Assembly: GCA_009602725.1 (NCBI GenBank)
Contig: WELB01000092.1
Location: 295,156 to 359,155 of the forward strand
DNA length: 64,000 nt
Reading direction: 5' to 3'
DNA from: Spirogloea muscicola
Taxonomy: Eukaryota > Streptophyta > Zygnematophyceae > Spirogloeales > Spirogloeaceae
The translations under genes were made by a program, and so were the position numbers. The stretch's first letter is position 1; the number at the start of each line of letters is the position of its first letter. A model generated the notes under the pieces. It did no database searches. It saw nothing but the letters and a program-made list of their open reading frames with translations, and was not told the origin of the DNA. Below are positions 10,450 through 21,294 of this stretch, one piece after another.

Positions 10450-13050
10450 CTGCTGCTGGGCCTGTGCCTGTGCCTGGTGCTGCTGGTGCAGCTGCTGCTG
10501 CTGGCTTTGCTGGGAATTAGAGGTTGCAGGAAGCATGGACTGGTTGGCCAGCTGCTGGTTCCGCAGCTGCAGGGAAAAAGTATGATGGGCGTCAAGCACA
10601 GGTATCAAATATGTCATGATATGTCTGTGACATGTCCTACTGCATGAATATTTGTAGTGGCTTTGCAGAGTAGGATAGGTAAGTACCTTGTAGAGGATGT
10701 CCTGGTTTTGAGATTCGGTCCGTTGCAGTGCCGAAGTGGCCGCCTGCAAGCTGACGCTACCACTTACACCACCATCCGAGGATGCATCCTTCGAGGTAGA
10801 GGGTGCGGCACCGGGATTCTTAGCCGAGGTTGCTGACAGGATCTGTCGAATCCTCCGCTGGTCCAGGTCGTTGAGCAGGGTGGCGCTGGATACTGGGAGC
10901 CCACTGGAGCCCCCACCGACCAACCCCCCGGTGCTGCCGCTGGCTGCCTGCTGCTGCTGCTGCTGCTGCTGCTGCGCCTGGTAGAGTATCCGCTGCTGTT
11001 GAATGGGGCTCAGCATCTGAAAGTGCTGAATGTGCGACGGATTTGTGAAGGACCTGGGATCCTGCCACGTTCTCAGGGGAGAGTCAATCAACACTAGAAG
11101 GTAACAGCATTACCATGTGCAATTGACAAACCGAAGGCACGACCTTGCTCCGGCCTTGCCTGACCGGCCTGTGCAAGAATCTGTGTCCTTCACCAAGCCC
11201 TGATAACAAGGAAGCTCCGAATGCACAGCATGCACGCCCACTCTGCCTGGACTCAGAGTGGCCAGCTTGTGAGGTCCCAGAGGGCGCCTCACGAAGGCCT
11301 TCTCTCCTGACTGACTTTTTGACACAGAGAACACTGAGAGCAGATTGCAACTCAATCAACTTCAACCAGCGCCTTACTTCTACTCTGACATCCCAAGACT
11401 CATCACTATGAGGACTGCTTACTGACCACATGAGACCAGGGAGCACCCTGCTTCAGTTGTTGCAGCTGCTGCGCACTCGCTGTGGGGCTCAAGCCTGAAG
11501 CAATACAGGGCAGCATTGCTCGAGTCAGAGAGCCGCAGTGTCAAGAAGATGTGCCTCCACATATTGCTGCCTGCAAGCAAAATGGTTGATGAGTTGCAAA
11601 GTTCCCAAGCTTGCTCACCAGAGCCCACCCGAGGGCTATTTTGTGCCACCATGTTAAAGAGCGAAGACTCCTGCGAAGTCGTGGGCCGCTGGACTCCTAG
11701 GACCACATCCCCCTTATTGTCCTGCATGAAGCAGAAAAACCGGGCCCAATACGGGAATGTCTTATATCATCTCCAAATGTCACCTACTCAAGCTCAAGCT
11801 CTACTTTGTATCAGCTTAGCTCCTTCTTCTTGCAGATGCAAGCACACAATTTATCTGGTAGACTGGGCAACGACCTCTGTTGCCCAAGAAGCTGCTGATG
11901 CTCCACATCTTGCAAGACGAGGAACATCAGCTTTGCAAGTTCTGGAGCAGAATATGTGTTGGACTACTTGTGTGCCTGAGGGAGACAATTTTACGACCTG
12001 CAACATTCTCATGTGTGCTCTCTTTGCCATTTACCTCATAACTGGGACTTCACAAAGCTGCTTACCTGGCTAAGCAACTGCGGATTCTGCAGTTGGGCTT
12101 GCCTCAGGGCCACAGCCATGCTGCTGTTTGAATTTGCAAGGAGTTGCCTGCAGCCAAGCCACAGCACCCAGAAAGGAAGAAAAACTGAGAAGCAACTAGC
12201 GCATCAGCATGCCTTGGTTCCTGTTGCAGCTACTGTGCTCTTCCCTGTGCTCTTTCTAGCTCTTGGCAAAGCTAGACTTGGCAGACGTGACTGGAAGCCC
12301 TCTCGCATCACCATATGCAGAGGCCTGATCATATTAGATCGTAGTAGAGTGACATGGTGCAGATCAAAGAACATGTAGGTGCACAATCTGCAACAGCCAC
12401 GGCATACCTCTGCAAATGACAAAATGCAAAAGCATTCTCAGCTTTCTCAGCTTGAGAGTGCACTTGATAACAACATCCTGGCTGTTAAACCGGTATTGCA
12501 AATGGCAGTGCGAACGAGCGGCAACAATACCTGACAACACACCTCCTCTTGACCTGAAAGCCCTTGCGTCATCAGCCAAAGCACCTGGTCAATTGGCAAG
12601 CATTGCAGCCTTGGTGCCGTACCTTCATGGCGGCCTCTTCCAGGCCTGCGACACCCTCGGAACTGACTCGTGCAGATGCCTGGCCTGACTTGAGCCTTTC
12701 TTCGTAAATCTTGGCTGCATAACTTGCTGTCATTGCCGACATTGCACCCTGCCGTAGCAAAAGCTCGTCCGCTATTGGCCCATTGGTTGTGCTGCCGTTC
12801 GCCAGTTGCGCAATGTGACCTGTGGAGTCTCTGCGCTGAAGCGCAAGCCGCTGCAGCTGCAGCTGCTGCTGGAGCTGATGCTGCTGGAGGTGGTGCTGCT
12901 GCTGTTGTGCTGCAGCAGCCTGCTGCTGTGCCACTTGCTGCTGCTGTGCTTGCTGCTGCTGCTGCTGGGCTGCCTGCTGCTGCGCCTGCTGCACTACCTG
13001 CTGCTGCTGGTGCTGCTGCTGCGCGGCCGTCTGCTGCTGCTGCTGCTGCG

Positions 13051-13106
<56 letters not shown>

Positions 13107-14729
13107 GCCTGCTGCTGCTGCTGCGCTGCCTGCTGCTGCTGCTGCTGCGCTTGCTGCTGCTGCCGCGCCGCTGTTGATTGCTGCTGCAACGGCTGCTGCG
13201 ACTGCTGCGGCTGCTGCAGCTGCTGTAGCTGCTGCTGCTGCTGCTGCTGCTGTGCCGCCTGCTGCTGCTGCTGCGCCGCCTGCTGCTGCTGCTGTGCAGC
13301 CTGCTGCTGCTGCACCGCCGCCTGCTGCTGCTGCGCTGCCTGCTGCTGCTGCGCAGCCTGCTGCTGCTGTGCCGCCTGCTGCTGCTGCAGCTGCTGCTGG
13401 GCCTGCGCCTGCTGCTGCTGCGCTGCCGAGGCGGCCTGCTGCTGGTGCTGCTGCGCCACCTGCTGTTGCTGGCTCGGGTGTGGGGATCGCTGCTGCTGCT
13501 GCTGCTGCTGCTGCCGGTGCAGGTGCTGCGCCGCCTCCCGCGCCTTAAGCTGCTGCGTCTGCAAGTACCGAGGAGCCAGGAGCACCTTCTCAGAAGACGC
13601 AGCCGCAAATGGGAGCCTTGTTGCACCGACAGACAACCCTGCCATGGCATTGCGCCCTGACAGGCTTTGGGCCCAGCGGAAGGCACCCGACTTTGCCTGA
13701 GGTCAGAGTCAGAGCCAGCCGTATAATCGCCCATTCAGCCGGAACAAGAAGGGCTGTGCGAAGGTCACAGACAAGCCTGCCTTGTCCGTGTGAAAAGCGA
13801 GCCGGAGGAGCAGCGCTTACATCAATGTACGAGGCGGCGACCTCCGAGTGCTTCTCGTTGGTGCGGGCGATGAAGATGTCCCAGAACACCGACCACCACT
13901 CGAAGAGGAATCCGCCAGGCGCATCGATAGCTGCGGGGATTTTGGGAAATTGGTAAACAAAAGGGGAATGCTCCAGTGGATAGCTCCGAACCAGGCCGTG
14001 TGCACGAGGCTGGCCCCGCCCGCTCTGATGGCGGCTCTGGCAGCTGCTAGGGCCTCAACAACAGCCAGCAGCGCCCTCGAGACAGCAGGCGAGACTGCTG
14101 CAGCTCGCCGTGCTGTGAGCCGAACGGCGGGATGGCGCTGGTCCCGGGTAAGGGCACAAATCAATTGATACAAAGTGCCATCAATTGCTCTACCGCAACA
14201 GCCAAGTCGATGACCGAGGGATATCTGGAGTCACTGAGCTCGCTCAGCTGGGACATCGAGCAAGACGCCGGCAGCAATACTGCCGGAGAGGCTGGCAGAG
14301 GCCGCAGGGGCGCGGCGGGGGTTTCGTGGCGAGGTCAGTGCGGCCGGAGCGCTCACCGACGGGGTCAGGCGACACCTTTCCCTCGGCGGCGAAGGCCTTG
14401 GCGGACTGCGTCAGGTTGCGCTTGCAAAGGTAGTCGTAGATGTAGACGTCCAGCCTGCAGCCGGCGAGGGCGGCGGCAGCGCGGGCGGCGGCGGCAGCGC
14501 GGGCGGCGGCCTCTCAGCGCCTGGCTGGCGTGACGGAGCCGCCGCGCCGGCTGGCGAGGAGGCCGGAGCAGCCTGGCAGGATTGCTGGGAGGGCGTAGCT
14601 GCTGCCGAGCGCTCTCGCTGAGCATGGCTACGGCGGAGGTAGCGGCAGCGGCGGCAGCGGCGGCGGCGGCGGCGGAGGCGGCGGCGGGGGCACTCACATC
14701 TTGTCGGCTTCCCAGTTGTTCTGCGACAT
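6786..14729 (-). CDS. LUG: LEUNIG-type transcriptional corepressor (LUFS, poly-Q, WD40)
   Basis: About 15 exons. Exon 1 (14698-14729) starts [10 protein letters not shown]; exon 2 (14357-14454) and exon 3 (13821-13930) complete a LUFS/LisH domain with [20 protein letters not shown] and [20 protein letters not shown]. Exon 4 (12623-13558) carries the largest glutamine region and ends DELLLRQ...IYEERLK...EEAAMK. Later exons add two more Q-rich blocks, the nuclear-signal-like [11 protein letters not shown] (~9790), then [16 protein letters not shown] (~9290) leading into seven WD40 repeats. The gene ends [12 protein letters not shown]-stop (final exon 6786-6929), the same end as Arabidopsis LEUNIG. 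In plants LUG and LUH act in the nucleus with SEUSS-type adaptors bound through LUFS, recruiting repressor machinery such as Mediator and histone deacetylase to target promoters. Splice phases at the 5' end agree exactly. Exons between about 11090 and 12160 are less certain. No inactivating change was seen. Confidence 0.93.
7421..7447. repeat. perfect inverted repeat in a LEUNIG intron
   Basis: GGGGGCGACC and GGTCGCCCCC form 10-bp arms around a 7-nt loop (CTCTATC). CTCTATCGG occurs again just after the right arm. It lies between WD40 exons, so it is transcribed and could fold in the pre-mRNA. Confidence 0.75.
9833..9930. repeat. GT-rich tract followed by telomere-like CCCTAAA units in an intron
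   Basis: First come overlapping copies of GTGTACTGTGTA-like sequence (9833-9884). Then a degenerate run of CCTAAACCCC/ACCCTAAA units (about 9886-9930) matches the Arabidopsis-type plant telomere repeat. It lies between the exon ending near 10064 and the exon starting near 9795 of the LEUNIG gene. Confidence 0.65.
10331..10520 (-). repeat. CAG/CTG-rich tract encoding the second poly-Q block
   Basis: Imperfect (CAG)n on the coding strand encodes runs of Q with scattered H, A and P ([11 protein letters not shown]). It lies in a LEUNIG exon that starts [10 protein letters not shown] and ends NSAGTGK. A smaller run of nine CAG codons is in the preceding exon near 10947-10977. Confidence 0.85.
12841..13530 (-). 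repeat. large CAG/CTG-rich tract encoding the first poly-Q block
   Basis: About 690 bp in LEUNIG exon 4 are mostly CAG codons, broken by GCC/GCA alanine codons every 5-10 residues. The longest pure run is about 18 CAG codons (13052-13105 on the + strand). LEUNIG proteins normally have a Q-rich linker here. The size and purity make this an expandable microsatellite. The other frames give long A, L, C or S runs and are not genes. Confidence 0.9.
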
Positions 14730-14841
14730 GGTACCGCAGGTGTGCGGCCTCGCCGCGCAGCGTCACCGGGAGCCTCGAGCGCCCGGCAGCGGCGCGGCGG
14801 CCAGCCCGGCGTGCATCGCGCTCAGCCGAGCCCGCCCGGCG

Positions 14842-15720
14842 NNNNNNNNNNNNNNNNNNNNNNNNNNNNNNNNNNNNNNNNNNNNNNNNNNNNNNNNNNN
14901 NNNNNNNNNNNNNNNNNNNNNNNNNNNNNNNNNNNNNNNNNNNNNNNNNNNNNNNNNNNNNNNNNNNNNNNNNNNNNNNNNNNNNNNNNNNNNNNNNNNN
15001 NNNNNNNNNNNNNNNNNNNNNNNNNNNNNNNNNNNNNNNNNNNNNNNNNNNNNNNNNNNNNNNNNNNNNNNNNNNNNNNNNNNNNNNNNNNNNNNNNNNN
15101 NNNNNNNNNNNNNNNNNNNNNNNNNNNNNNNNNNNNNNNNNNNNNNNNNNNNNNNNNNNNNNNNNNNNNNNNNNNNNNNNNNNNNNNNNNNNNNNNNNNN
15201 NNNNNNNNNNNNNNNNNNNNNNNNNNNNNNNNNNNNNNNNNNNNNNNNNNNNNNNNNNNNNNNNNNNNNNNNNNNNNNNNNNNNNNNNNNNNNNNNNNNN
15301 NNNNNNNNNNNNNNNNNNNNNNNNNNNNNNNNNNNNNNNNNNNNNNNNNNNNNNNNNNNNNNNNNNNNNNNNNNNNNNNNNNNNNNNNNNNNNNNNNNNN
15401 NNNNNNNNNNNNNNNNNNNNNNNNNNNNNNNNNNNNNNNNNNNNNNNNNNNNNNNNNNNNNNNNNNNNNNNNNNNNNNNNNNNNNNNNNNNNNNNNNNNN
15501 NNNNNNNNNNNNNNNNNNNNNNNNNNNNNNNNNNNNNNNNNNNNNNNNNNNNNNNNNNNNNNNNNNNNNNNNNNNNNNNNNNNNNNNNNNNNNNNNNNNN
15601 NNNNNNNNNNNNNNNNNNNNNNNNNNNNNNNNNNNNNNNNNNNNNNNNNNNNNNNNNNNNNNNNNNNNNNNNNNNNNNNNNNNNNNNNNNNNNNNNNNNN
15701 NNNNNNNNNNNNNNNNNNNN
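14842..15720. other. assembly gap (879 N)
   Basis: A run of N interrupts a very GC-rich stretch between two divergent genes. Flanks are almost pure GCC/GGC repeats. It probably hides the 5' UTR and promoter of LEUNIG and the first exon of the START-like gene. Confidence 0.98.
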
Positions 15721-16036
15721 GCCGGCCGCCGCAGCCGCCGCCGCCGCCGCCGCCGGCGCTGGGCCGCCGGGGCAGCAGGTACCCTCACCCGCCTCCCCTC
15801 CTCTCCTCCCTCCTCTCCTCCCTCCTCCTCTCTCGCCTCCTCTCGGGCACCTGCCCATCTCCCCGCCACTCACGGCGCGCGCCTGGCTCTGGTGGGGTCC
15901 TGACGGCGTCCAGGGCCGCCTCGCCTCCCAGGCGCAACAGCACCCTCCTGGAGCCGCCGCGCATCGCCATCCTCAGCGAGGTGTGCCCGCCGCCGCCGCT
16001 ATCGCCGCCGTTGCCAAGGCCGCACAGCTGAGGGCA

Positions 16037-16980
16037 ATGCAGAGGCTCCGGACCATAGGGCATGCTGCCGCTGCCGGCAGCCCAACGGCTGACGCAGCAG
16101 CAAAGCCTGCGGCGGCCGCGGCGGCGGCGGCAGCGCAGGGCAAGGTCTTCCGGGTGCGTGCCGACATGAAGACGCGAGTGGACCCCGATGTGACGTTTGG
16201 CCTGCTGGCCGACTTTGAGGGCGCTGCCCGCGTCTTCCGCTCGGTCGCCGGAGCGTCGGTGGAGTGCACTGGGGTCGGTCGCTACGTAGTCTCGCAGCGC
16301 GCTACGTGGCGCTTCCTTGTCTTCTCTGGCGTCTACTCCATCAAGATGAACGTGTGGGAGGATGCGCGCAGCCGCACGCTCCTCTTCTCCCTGTGAGCTC
16401 CTCCTCCACTCCCCCCGTTCCCCGGCTGTTAGGCAGCACACTTGCAAGGTCGTCAAGCTGCTTTTGCAGCAACGGCAAGCCGCTTACAGCCCAGTGCCGA
16501 CACCGCGACCAGCGCCGAGCCGGGGCTGTTCCGGTCCTTCAACGGCCTTTGGGCAGTGGACGCACTGGCGCTCGGCGGCGGCGCGGAGGGCTCCCATGTC
16601 GTGCTGGAGCAGGAATTGCGCCCCTCCTTCGTCCCTCCTGGCCCACTAGGTATTTCGAACGCCTCTTTCCCACACGTTATGGCCAGTGCTAGGCAGGATT
16701 GCCCTGATTATGGCACCCACTTTACTGTGATGACCACTTGGCCTTGGCATGAGTAGGCCAATGTCACCAGCTCTGGGACATTGTATCACCTCTGATGGGT
16801 CTGGCTCCCTGATCCATTGGTGGTTATTCTGTGGCATCCGCAGCACAATATGCAGTTGGCATTATGCGCAATCAGGTACGGAATGTGTTTGGCGATTTGG
16901 AGGCAAATGCTGCACGAGTCAAGAAGCAAACAATGTCTCGATCAAGTGTGGATATTGCACCCCTAGCATCAGCAGCCTGA
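16037..16980 (+). CDS. START-like (polyketide cyclase/dehydrase-type) lipid-binding protein, 5' end uncertain
   Basis: Exons: 16037-16392 (or extending further 5'), 16495-16649, 16844-16980; phases match at both junctions. The protein reads KVFRVRADMKTRVDPDVTF, LLADFEGAARVFRSV, WRFLVFSGVYSIKMNVWED, then GLFRSFNGLWAVDAL, FVPPGPL and finally QYAVGIMRNQVRNVFGDLEA before the stop. This is the order of the SRPBCC/START-like fold: a strand-helix lead-in, a W-F-F-SG core, a PP-loop and the long C-terminal helix. Plant relatives (Arabidopsis AT1G02470/AT1G02475 type) are often plastid-targeted and bind lipids or isoprenoids; the ligand is unknown. The first ATG in this exon is at 16037, after an alanine-rich stretch that could be transit peptide. 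The true start may lie upstream or in the gap. Confidence 0.75.
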
Positions 16981-18304
16981 CTAGCTGTATGTAGCTATAC
17001 AGCTCTGCATATTTGAGGCAGTTTGACTGGTGCATACCAGCAGTGTCACAAAAGCCCATAGTTGAGCTGTTAGGGAAGGTAGGTATGTTAGCCTTCAATT
17101 TGTGTAAAATTTGTGGCAATTGATTTATTATTTCTCCAAAGGGCTCACATCCATTCATCTAACGATGTGCCCCATAGAATCAGAGGCTTACATCTCACAT
17201 GATTGCGCCTTTTATTGGGATATGACCCATCTTAGTATCGTGCAATATTAATTTAAGCAAGTAGGAAGAGTGTGCAAGTACTGGTTTCTCACCAAACTGA
17301 ATCCGACCCGAAGCAGAACATTTTATGAAAACATGGCCATCCTGTGGCATCACTGTACATCTTCCCGGTTTAGGCATAGGTTGGCGACCTTTATGTTTTG
17401 ACCCATGGTTACTGAGCGGGTCAATCTATCGTAGATTATGTAGGTCTTAAGATGTGCTTGCCTGTGTACTTGGCCATTTGGCCTTCGTTTGTTTCGAATA
17501 CACGAAATTTTTCCGGGTTTGAGTTGTAAGTACATATAGAAGAGGACCATGACGTTGCCACACAGTGCCCTGTAAAGCACACCAAAACCAGAAAGATTGG
17601 AGAGCTTGACACCTATCAACAGAAGAAGGGCTTGACTAGCTCTGTGGTCAGACTCAAAAAGAAGTGCCACAACTTGCTAGCTACCATGCCAACCAGTGCC
17701 ATCTGCAAAATACATGCCTGCCATCTTATACAACTTCTCATGGAGATTACTGCAAGTAAAAAATCACCACAACTGTGATTGAGAAGTCTATTAGCTATAT
17801 CAGGGTCTAACCAGAGCGTCAGCGGCACGTGTTATGCCGCATAAATGCCCCAAGCCTCAAGCTGAGCAACCTGTGCAGCCATGACCAAGCGGGACCAGCA
17901 GCTGGGAGTCCCCGGATTTTACTACTGTACAACTCTACGCAGCAGGCTGACTTGACAACCAGCTCTAGCCTGCTTCAGCATCAACTTCATCCTTCTTGCT
18001 TCTCCTGAAAATTCAGAGCAGGACCTGAACCGTCAGAGCAGCAATGAATGCACACATGATACCTGGCTCACTAGACGTCGGAAACCAGAGTCGCATTCTA
18101 CCGGCTGCTTGACTTTCATGCAGCAGGAGGGATACACTGTCGTCAAGTGCTGCAATCCTGCCAGAGACAGCCGCAATGTTGCTCCACAGAGTCTTGCCAG
18201 AGGAGTCACAGAGTGGTATGGCAACTCGCCAGCACATGAAGCTTGACGCTATCAGAGCTCTAGTCAGTAGAAATCGTACTACTGAGCAAGAAGATAACCT
18301 CTGC
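16981..18304. other. intergenic region between two convergent genes
   Basis: It holds the 3' flank of the START-like gene, a LINE 3' remnant (17383-17514) and the 3' flank of the DUF3339 gene. No further coding sequence could be supported. Confidence 0.5.
17383..17514 (+). mobile_element. LINE 3' remnant matching 1297-1437
   Basis: The segment starts with GCGACCTTTATGTTTTGACC, the codons for the DLYVLT part of the ORF terminus, and continues for about 130 bp into the same UTR as 1297-1437 with roughly 90% identity. It is the second of two similar single-module insertions. Confidence 0.65.
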
Positions 18305-18680
18305 TCAGAGATGCTTTGGGTGGTGGTGATGGTCGCATGTGCCGATGCCTGTGAACTGCTGCAGCGCCAGCAGCAGCAGCACGAAGACGACAGCATGCAC
18401 CAGGATGGATGCCACGGACGTCCGCATGTTCTGGAACTCCACCGGCCGGTCGTCGCCCGGAATCTGCGATGGTCCACGGATGTGAGGCACCATGTCAGCC
18501 CTGCACCAGGCCAGTCAGCGCAGCACGCCGGGACCTGCCGGACAAATCGCACCGCGCCGGAGCGGCGACGGCGGCGGCGGCGGCGGCGGCGGCGAGCTCG
18601 CGGCCGACCTGGAGCAGGAGGCCCGGCGAGAGCACGATGAAGAGCACGGCGGCGACGAGGAGCAGCGCCCAGTCCACCAT
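18305..18680 (-). CDS. DUF3339 small membrane protein
   Basis: Two exons: 18609-18680 encodes MVDWALLLVAAVLFIVLSPG and LLLQ; 18305-18463 starts IPGDDRPVEFQNMRTSV. The 76-residue product has two hydrophobic segments, residues ~4-23 and ~42-60 (VHAVVFVLLLLALQ), joined by the signature IPG-x5-EF-x-NM-x-TS. DUF3339 (PF11820) proteins are plant-specific, 65-80 residues long, and typically have LLSPGLLFQIPG at this junction, so length, intron position and motifs all fit. The function is not known. The tail DHHHHPKHL is histidine-rich and unusual. A GGC-repeat 5' leader (18681-18706) and a G-rich tract on the coding strand further upstream precede the start. Confidence 0.85.
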
Positions 18681-18739
18681 GGCGGCGGCGGCGGCGGCGG
18701 CGGCGGAGGATGGGCAAGGTGAGCAATGATGGTGTCGCG

Positions 18740-18796
18740 TCTAACCCTCCTCCTCCCTCCCTCCCTCCTCTCCCTCCCTCCTCCCTCCCTCCACAC
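18740..18796. repeat. CT/GA-rich tract with G-quadruplex potential on the coding strand
   Basis: On the + strand it is a run of CCTCC and CCCTCC units. On the minus (DUF3339 coding) strand this gives many GGG runs spaced by 1-4 bases, 60-115 bp upstream of the start codon, in the presumed leader or promoter. Confidence 0.6.
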
Positions 18797-19129
18797 CGTC
18801 TCCCGGACATCCCCGCGGACGGGCAGGCGCCAGGTGGCGAGACCCACCCCGGTTAGATGTTGAAAATTTGCTTTCAGTCTGCCCCGGCCCGGCGCCCGGG
18901 GTGGAGCCCGGACCCGGCCGGGCAGCCCGCTTCCCTCGCCCTGCCCGGCATGCAGGCCCGCCGGCGCCCGCCGCGTGGCATGTGCACGTGGCGCCAGCTA
19001 GGCGGCCGGGCGGGGGTGGCCACGTCGGCCGGAGGGCCCGGGGCGGAAACGAGCAGAAACTGCAACGACGAGCCCCCGCCCGCCGTGTTTCCTTAACGGC
19101 AGCAGCCAAATGGCACAGGCTGAGCGGCC

Positions 19130-20340
19130 GCTCGCTGCCATAGCCACTGCTCATCCTTTCTTCTGGATGCGCTGGGCCATCTCTTTGCAGCGGTCCCTTG
19201 CCTTCGCGGTTCACTTGCGAGCAGGCCGCGCGCTTTGGCTGCGGCCTCCGGCTCCTCTTTCTCCGGCTCCTCTTCCTTTGGCTTTGGACATTGTCCGGCT
19301 TTCGTCAGGGCGACGTCTATCCGCCTGCTAGCTATTCCGATTTGCATCTACTGACTCGAGGTTACTGCGAGTCCCCCTTGCTGCCGTCTTAGTACCTTGC
19401 TTTCTGCTCCATTCGGCTCATTCAGACTTTATCCATTCCTTTTAAGCTGGCCTCTCACAAGCCACCTGTCAATCTGGCCGCGCTTTCCTCTTTCTTCTTC
19501 TTGTGCACTCTTGTTGGGCATATATTGGATAGACTCTTCCTGCAGAGGGCGATGGCTGTGATGCTTTGGGCTGGCCTCCCACAGCCGTTGACTTACTTTT
19601 GATTGCTGTTTCTCCTTTCCAGCTGCAAAAGAAGTGGCTCTACCAAAGGGGGCAAGGGCTGTGAACATCCAGCCCGTAGAGAACTGACGAAATCTGAGAG
19701 GGCCGAAAAGCGCTGTCCCAAAGCTGGTTCTGAAGCTGCAACTTAGCGTAGACACTCTATGATGCTCTCCAGAGTTGTCCAGTGTAGCAGTAAAAGTTTT
19801 TCCCCATTTGAGCTGGCTTTGTCACAGTCAATGTCCCTCTCGCAGAAGAGCCTCTCTCTTTCAAGCTGCTGGATATCCCAACTTACGCCTGTCGACCAGG
19901 GGTCCCTGACGGGCAATAAATGCGTAGTAGCAACATGCTTTGCTGAGTGGCTTGCAGTTCCAGCTCCTTTGAATCTTGTCCATTCTTTTTGGCTGGCCTT
20001 CCACAGCCGTCTCCGTATCTTCAAAGAGCTTCTTCCCTATCGAAAGAGCAACTCACCATGTTTCTTCTTCTTCGCTTGGCCTTCGTGCCCTAACTACCAT
20101 CACCCTCTGGATGAGATCTCTCTAGTCTGCCTGCTCGTCCCTGCTGCCAGCTATTTCGACTGGCGGCTGTTAACCAGGAGTTGGTGAGTGGCTACCCAGT
20201 GGCAGCCACGTGTGTTGCCAAGGGACTGGGCCTTCAGATTGGAGCAAGCCCTCGTCCAACGGCTGGCCATTGACAGCCGCCGCCTCCTCCATGTAATAGC
20301 ACTTGCGCCTCAAGCTGGGGCTTCTCCGCCAACGTTGTCC
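19130..20340 (+). mobile_element. LINE 3' end with a long modular 3' UTR
   Basis: Positions 19168-19370 read as a broken ORF tail: MRWAISLQRSLAFAVHLRAG, then GFRQGDVYPPASYSDLHLLT and RGY. Several UTR modules follow (TTAAGCTGGCCTCTCACAAGCC, TTTGGGCTGGCCTCCCACAGCC, TTTGGCTGGCCTTCCACAGCC) to about 20300. Some internal segments lie in the opposite orientation (19630-19740), so insertions are nested. An ambiguous base is present just after, at 20424. Confidence 0.7.
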
Positions 20341-21294
20341 ACATCATTGAGGCTGGCCTTATGACAACCGCCTCGATGAAGTGTTCTCTTCTTGCTTTGA
20401 TCAGCCCCTGTGCTGCAGCGTCANCCCCCCCCATCAACAACTGGACATCTGCACAACATTCTGGAAGCAATGCTGGACGTTTTGCATCTTTTGACTTCAC
20501 AACATTGCGAGGACAACAATCCACAAATCGTTGTCCTCGCAATGTTGGCCCAGAATGTGACATTATCAGTACTTAATGCCCACGGTCAAAGCTCACAATA
20601 AGAGCTCTCCTTCGCTTGGGGAAGGATTGTGTGCATCTGTCTTGTCACGGTAATACCCGGGCCACAACATGCGACTGCTCTCGAGCAGCATGCTACTTCG
20701 ACTTCTCATGATATCTTACATGCAACTCAATTGCCTCCTGCCAGCAAGTCCAATGGTCGGCAGCTGACTGGGTATGACTCCGATTGAATTACGGCGGAGA
20801 TAGCCAGCAAGTTCTCTCCAAGCCGCAGTAGCCATGGACAGCTGTCCAGAGGAAATGGCTAAGTAAGTGGAGAAGTCCAGTGCAAATCAACCAGCATTCA
20901 GTGCTGATGTCATGAGCAGGCTTGTTGAATGGGAGTAGGCTCTTAACTAATAAGGCACACAAAGTGCCCATTAAGGTACTCTTGAGGTTCTCTCATTCCA
21001 CTCAAGGTCCTCTGCCAAAAATTCTACATGCCCTTACTTAGCAAGGTCAAAAAGTGGGATCACACCTATGTGAAGAAGGAAGGTAATAGGGTAGCAGGAA
21101 CTTGTCCACGTTCACAAAAAGTCTCCAGTAGATGCCACGACAACAGCAGTAAATGCGGGGTTGCACGCAATCCTGCACTTGTGCAGGATTGAGAAATATT
21201 GGCTTGAGAAATATGACCATAACAATACATGAATCTGTTGACAGTATCGTCTTCACAAGCTTTTGGGCTTGTGTATGCCTGTCCTTACCCGATA
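20341..21294. other. 3' flank of the PEP carboxylase gene
   Basis: Spacer with a strong inverted repeat (20501-20546) and no supported gene. Confidence 0.45.
20501..20546. repeat. perfect 17-bp inverted repeat
   Basis: AACATTGCGAGGACAAC (20501-20517) and its exact reverse complement (20530-20546) flank a 12-nt loop. It is isolated in spacer sequence and could be a small MITE remnant, a cruciform-forming site or a transcript hairpin. Confidence 0.8.

Noticed and set aside
13021-13105. CRISPR-like regular repeats
   Set aside because: Simple trinucleotide microsatellite with no spacers in a eukaryotic coding exon.
12724-13734. Long open frames in CTG/CAG tracts reading as poly-Ala, poly-Leu, poly-Cys or poly-Ser
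   Set aside because: They are other-frame shadows of the LEUNIG poly-Q exon; only the glutamine frame joins conserved sequence on both sides.
14365-16396. Open frames of 300-600 codons across 14842-15720
   Set aside because: They run through N bases and carry no information; only the flanking parts were interpreted.
16646-16846. Reverse-strand open frame between START-like exons
   Set aside because: It lies opposite an intron of a well-supported gene and has no similarity or splice context.
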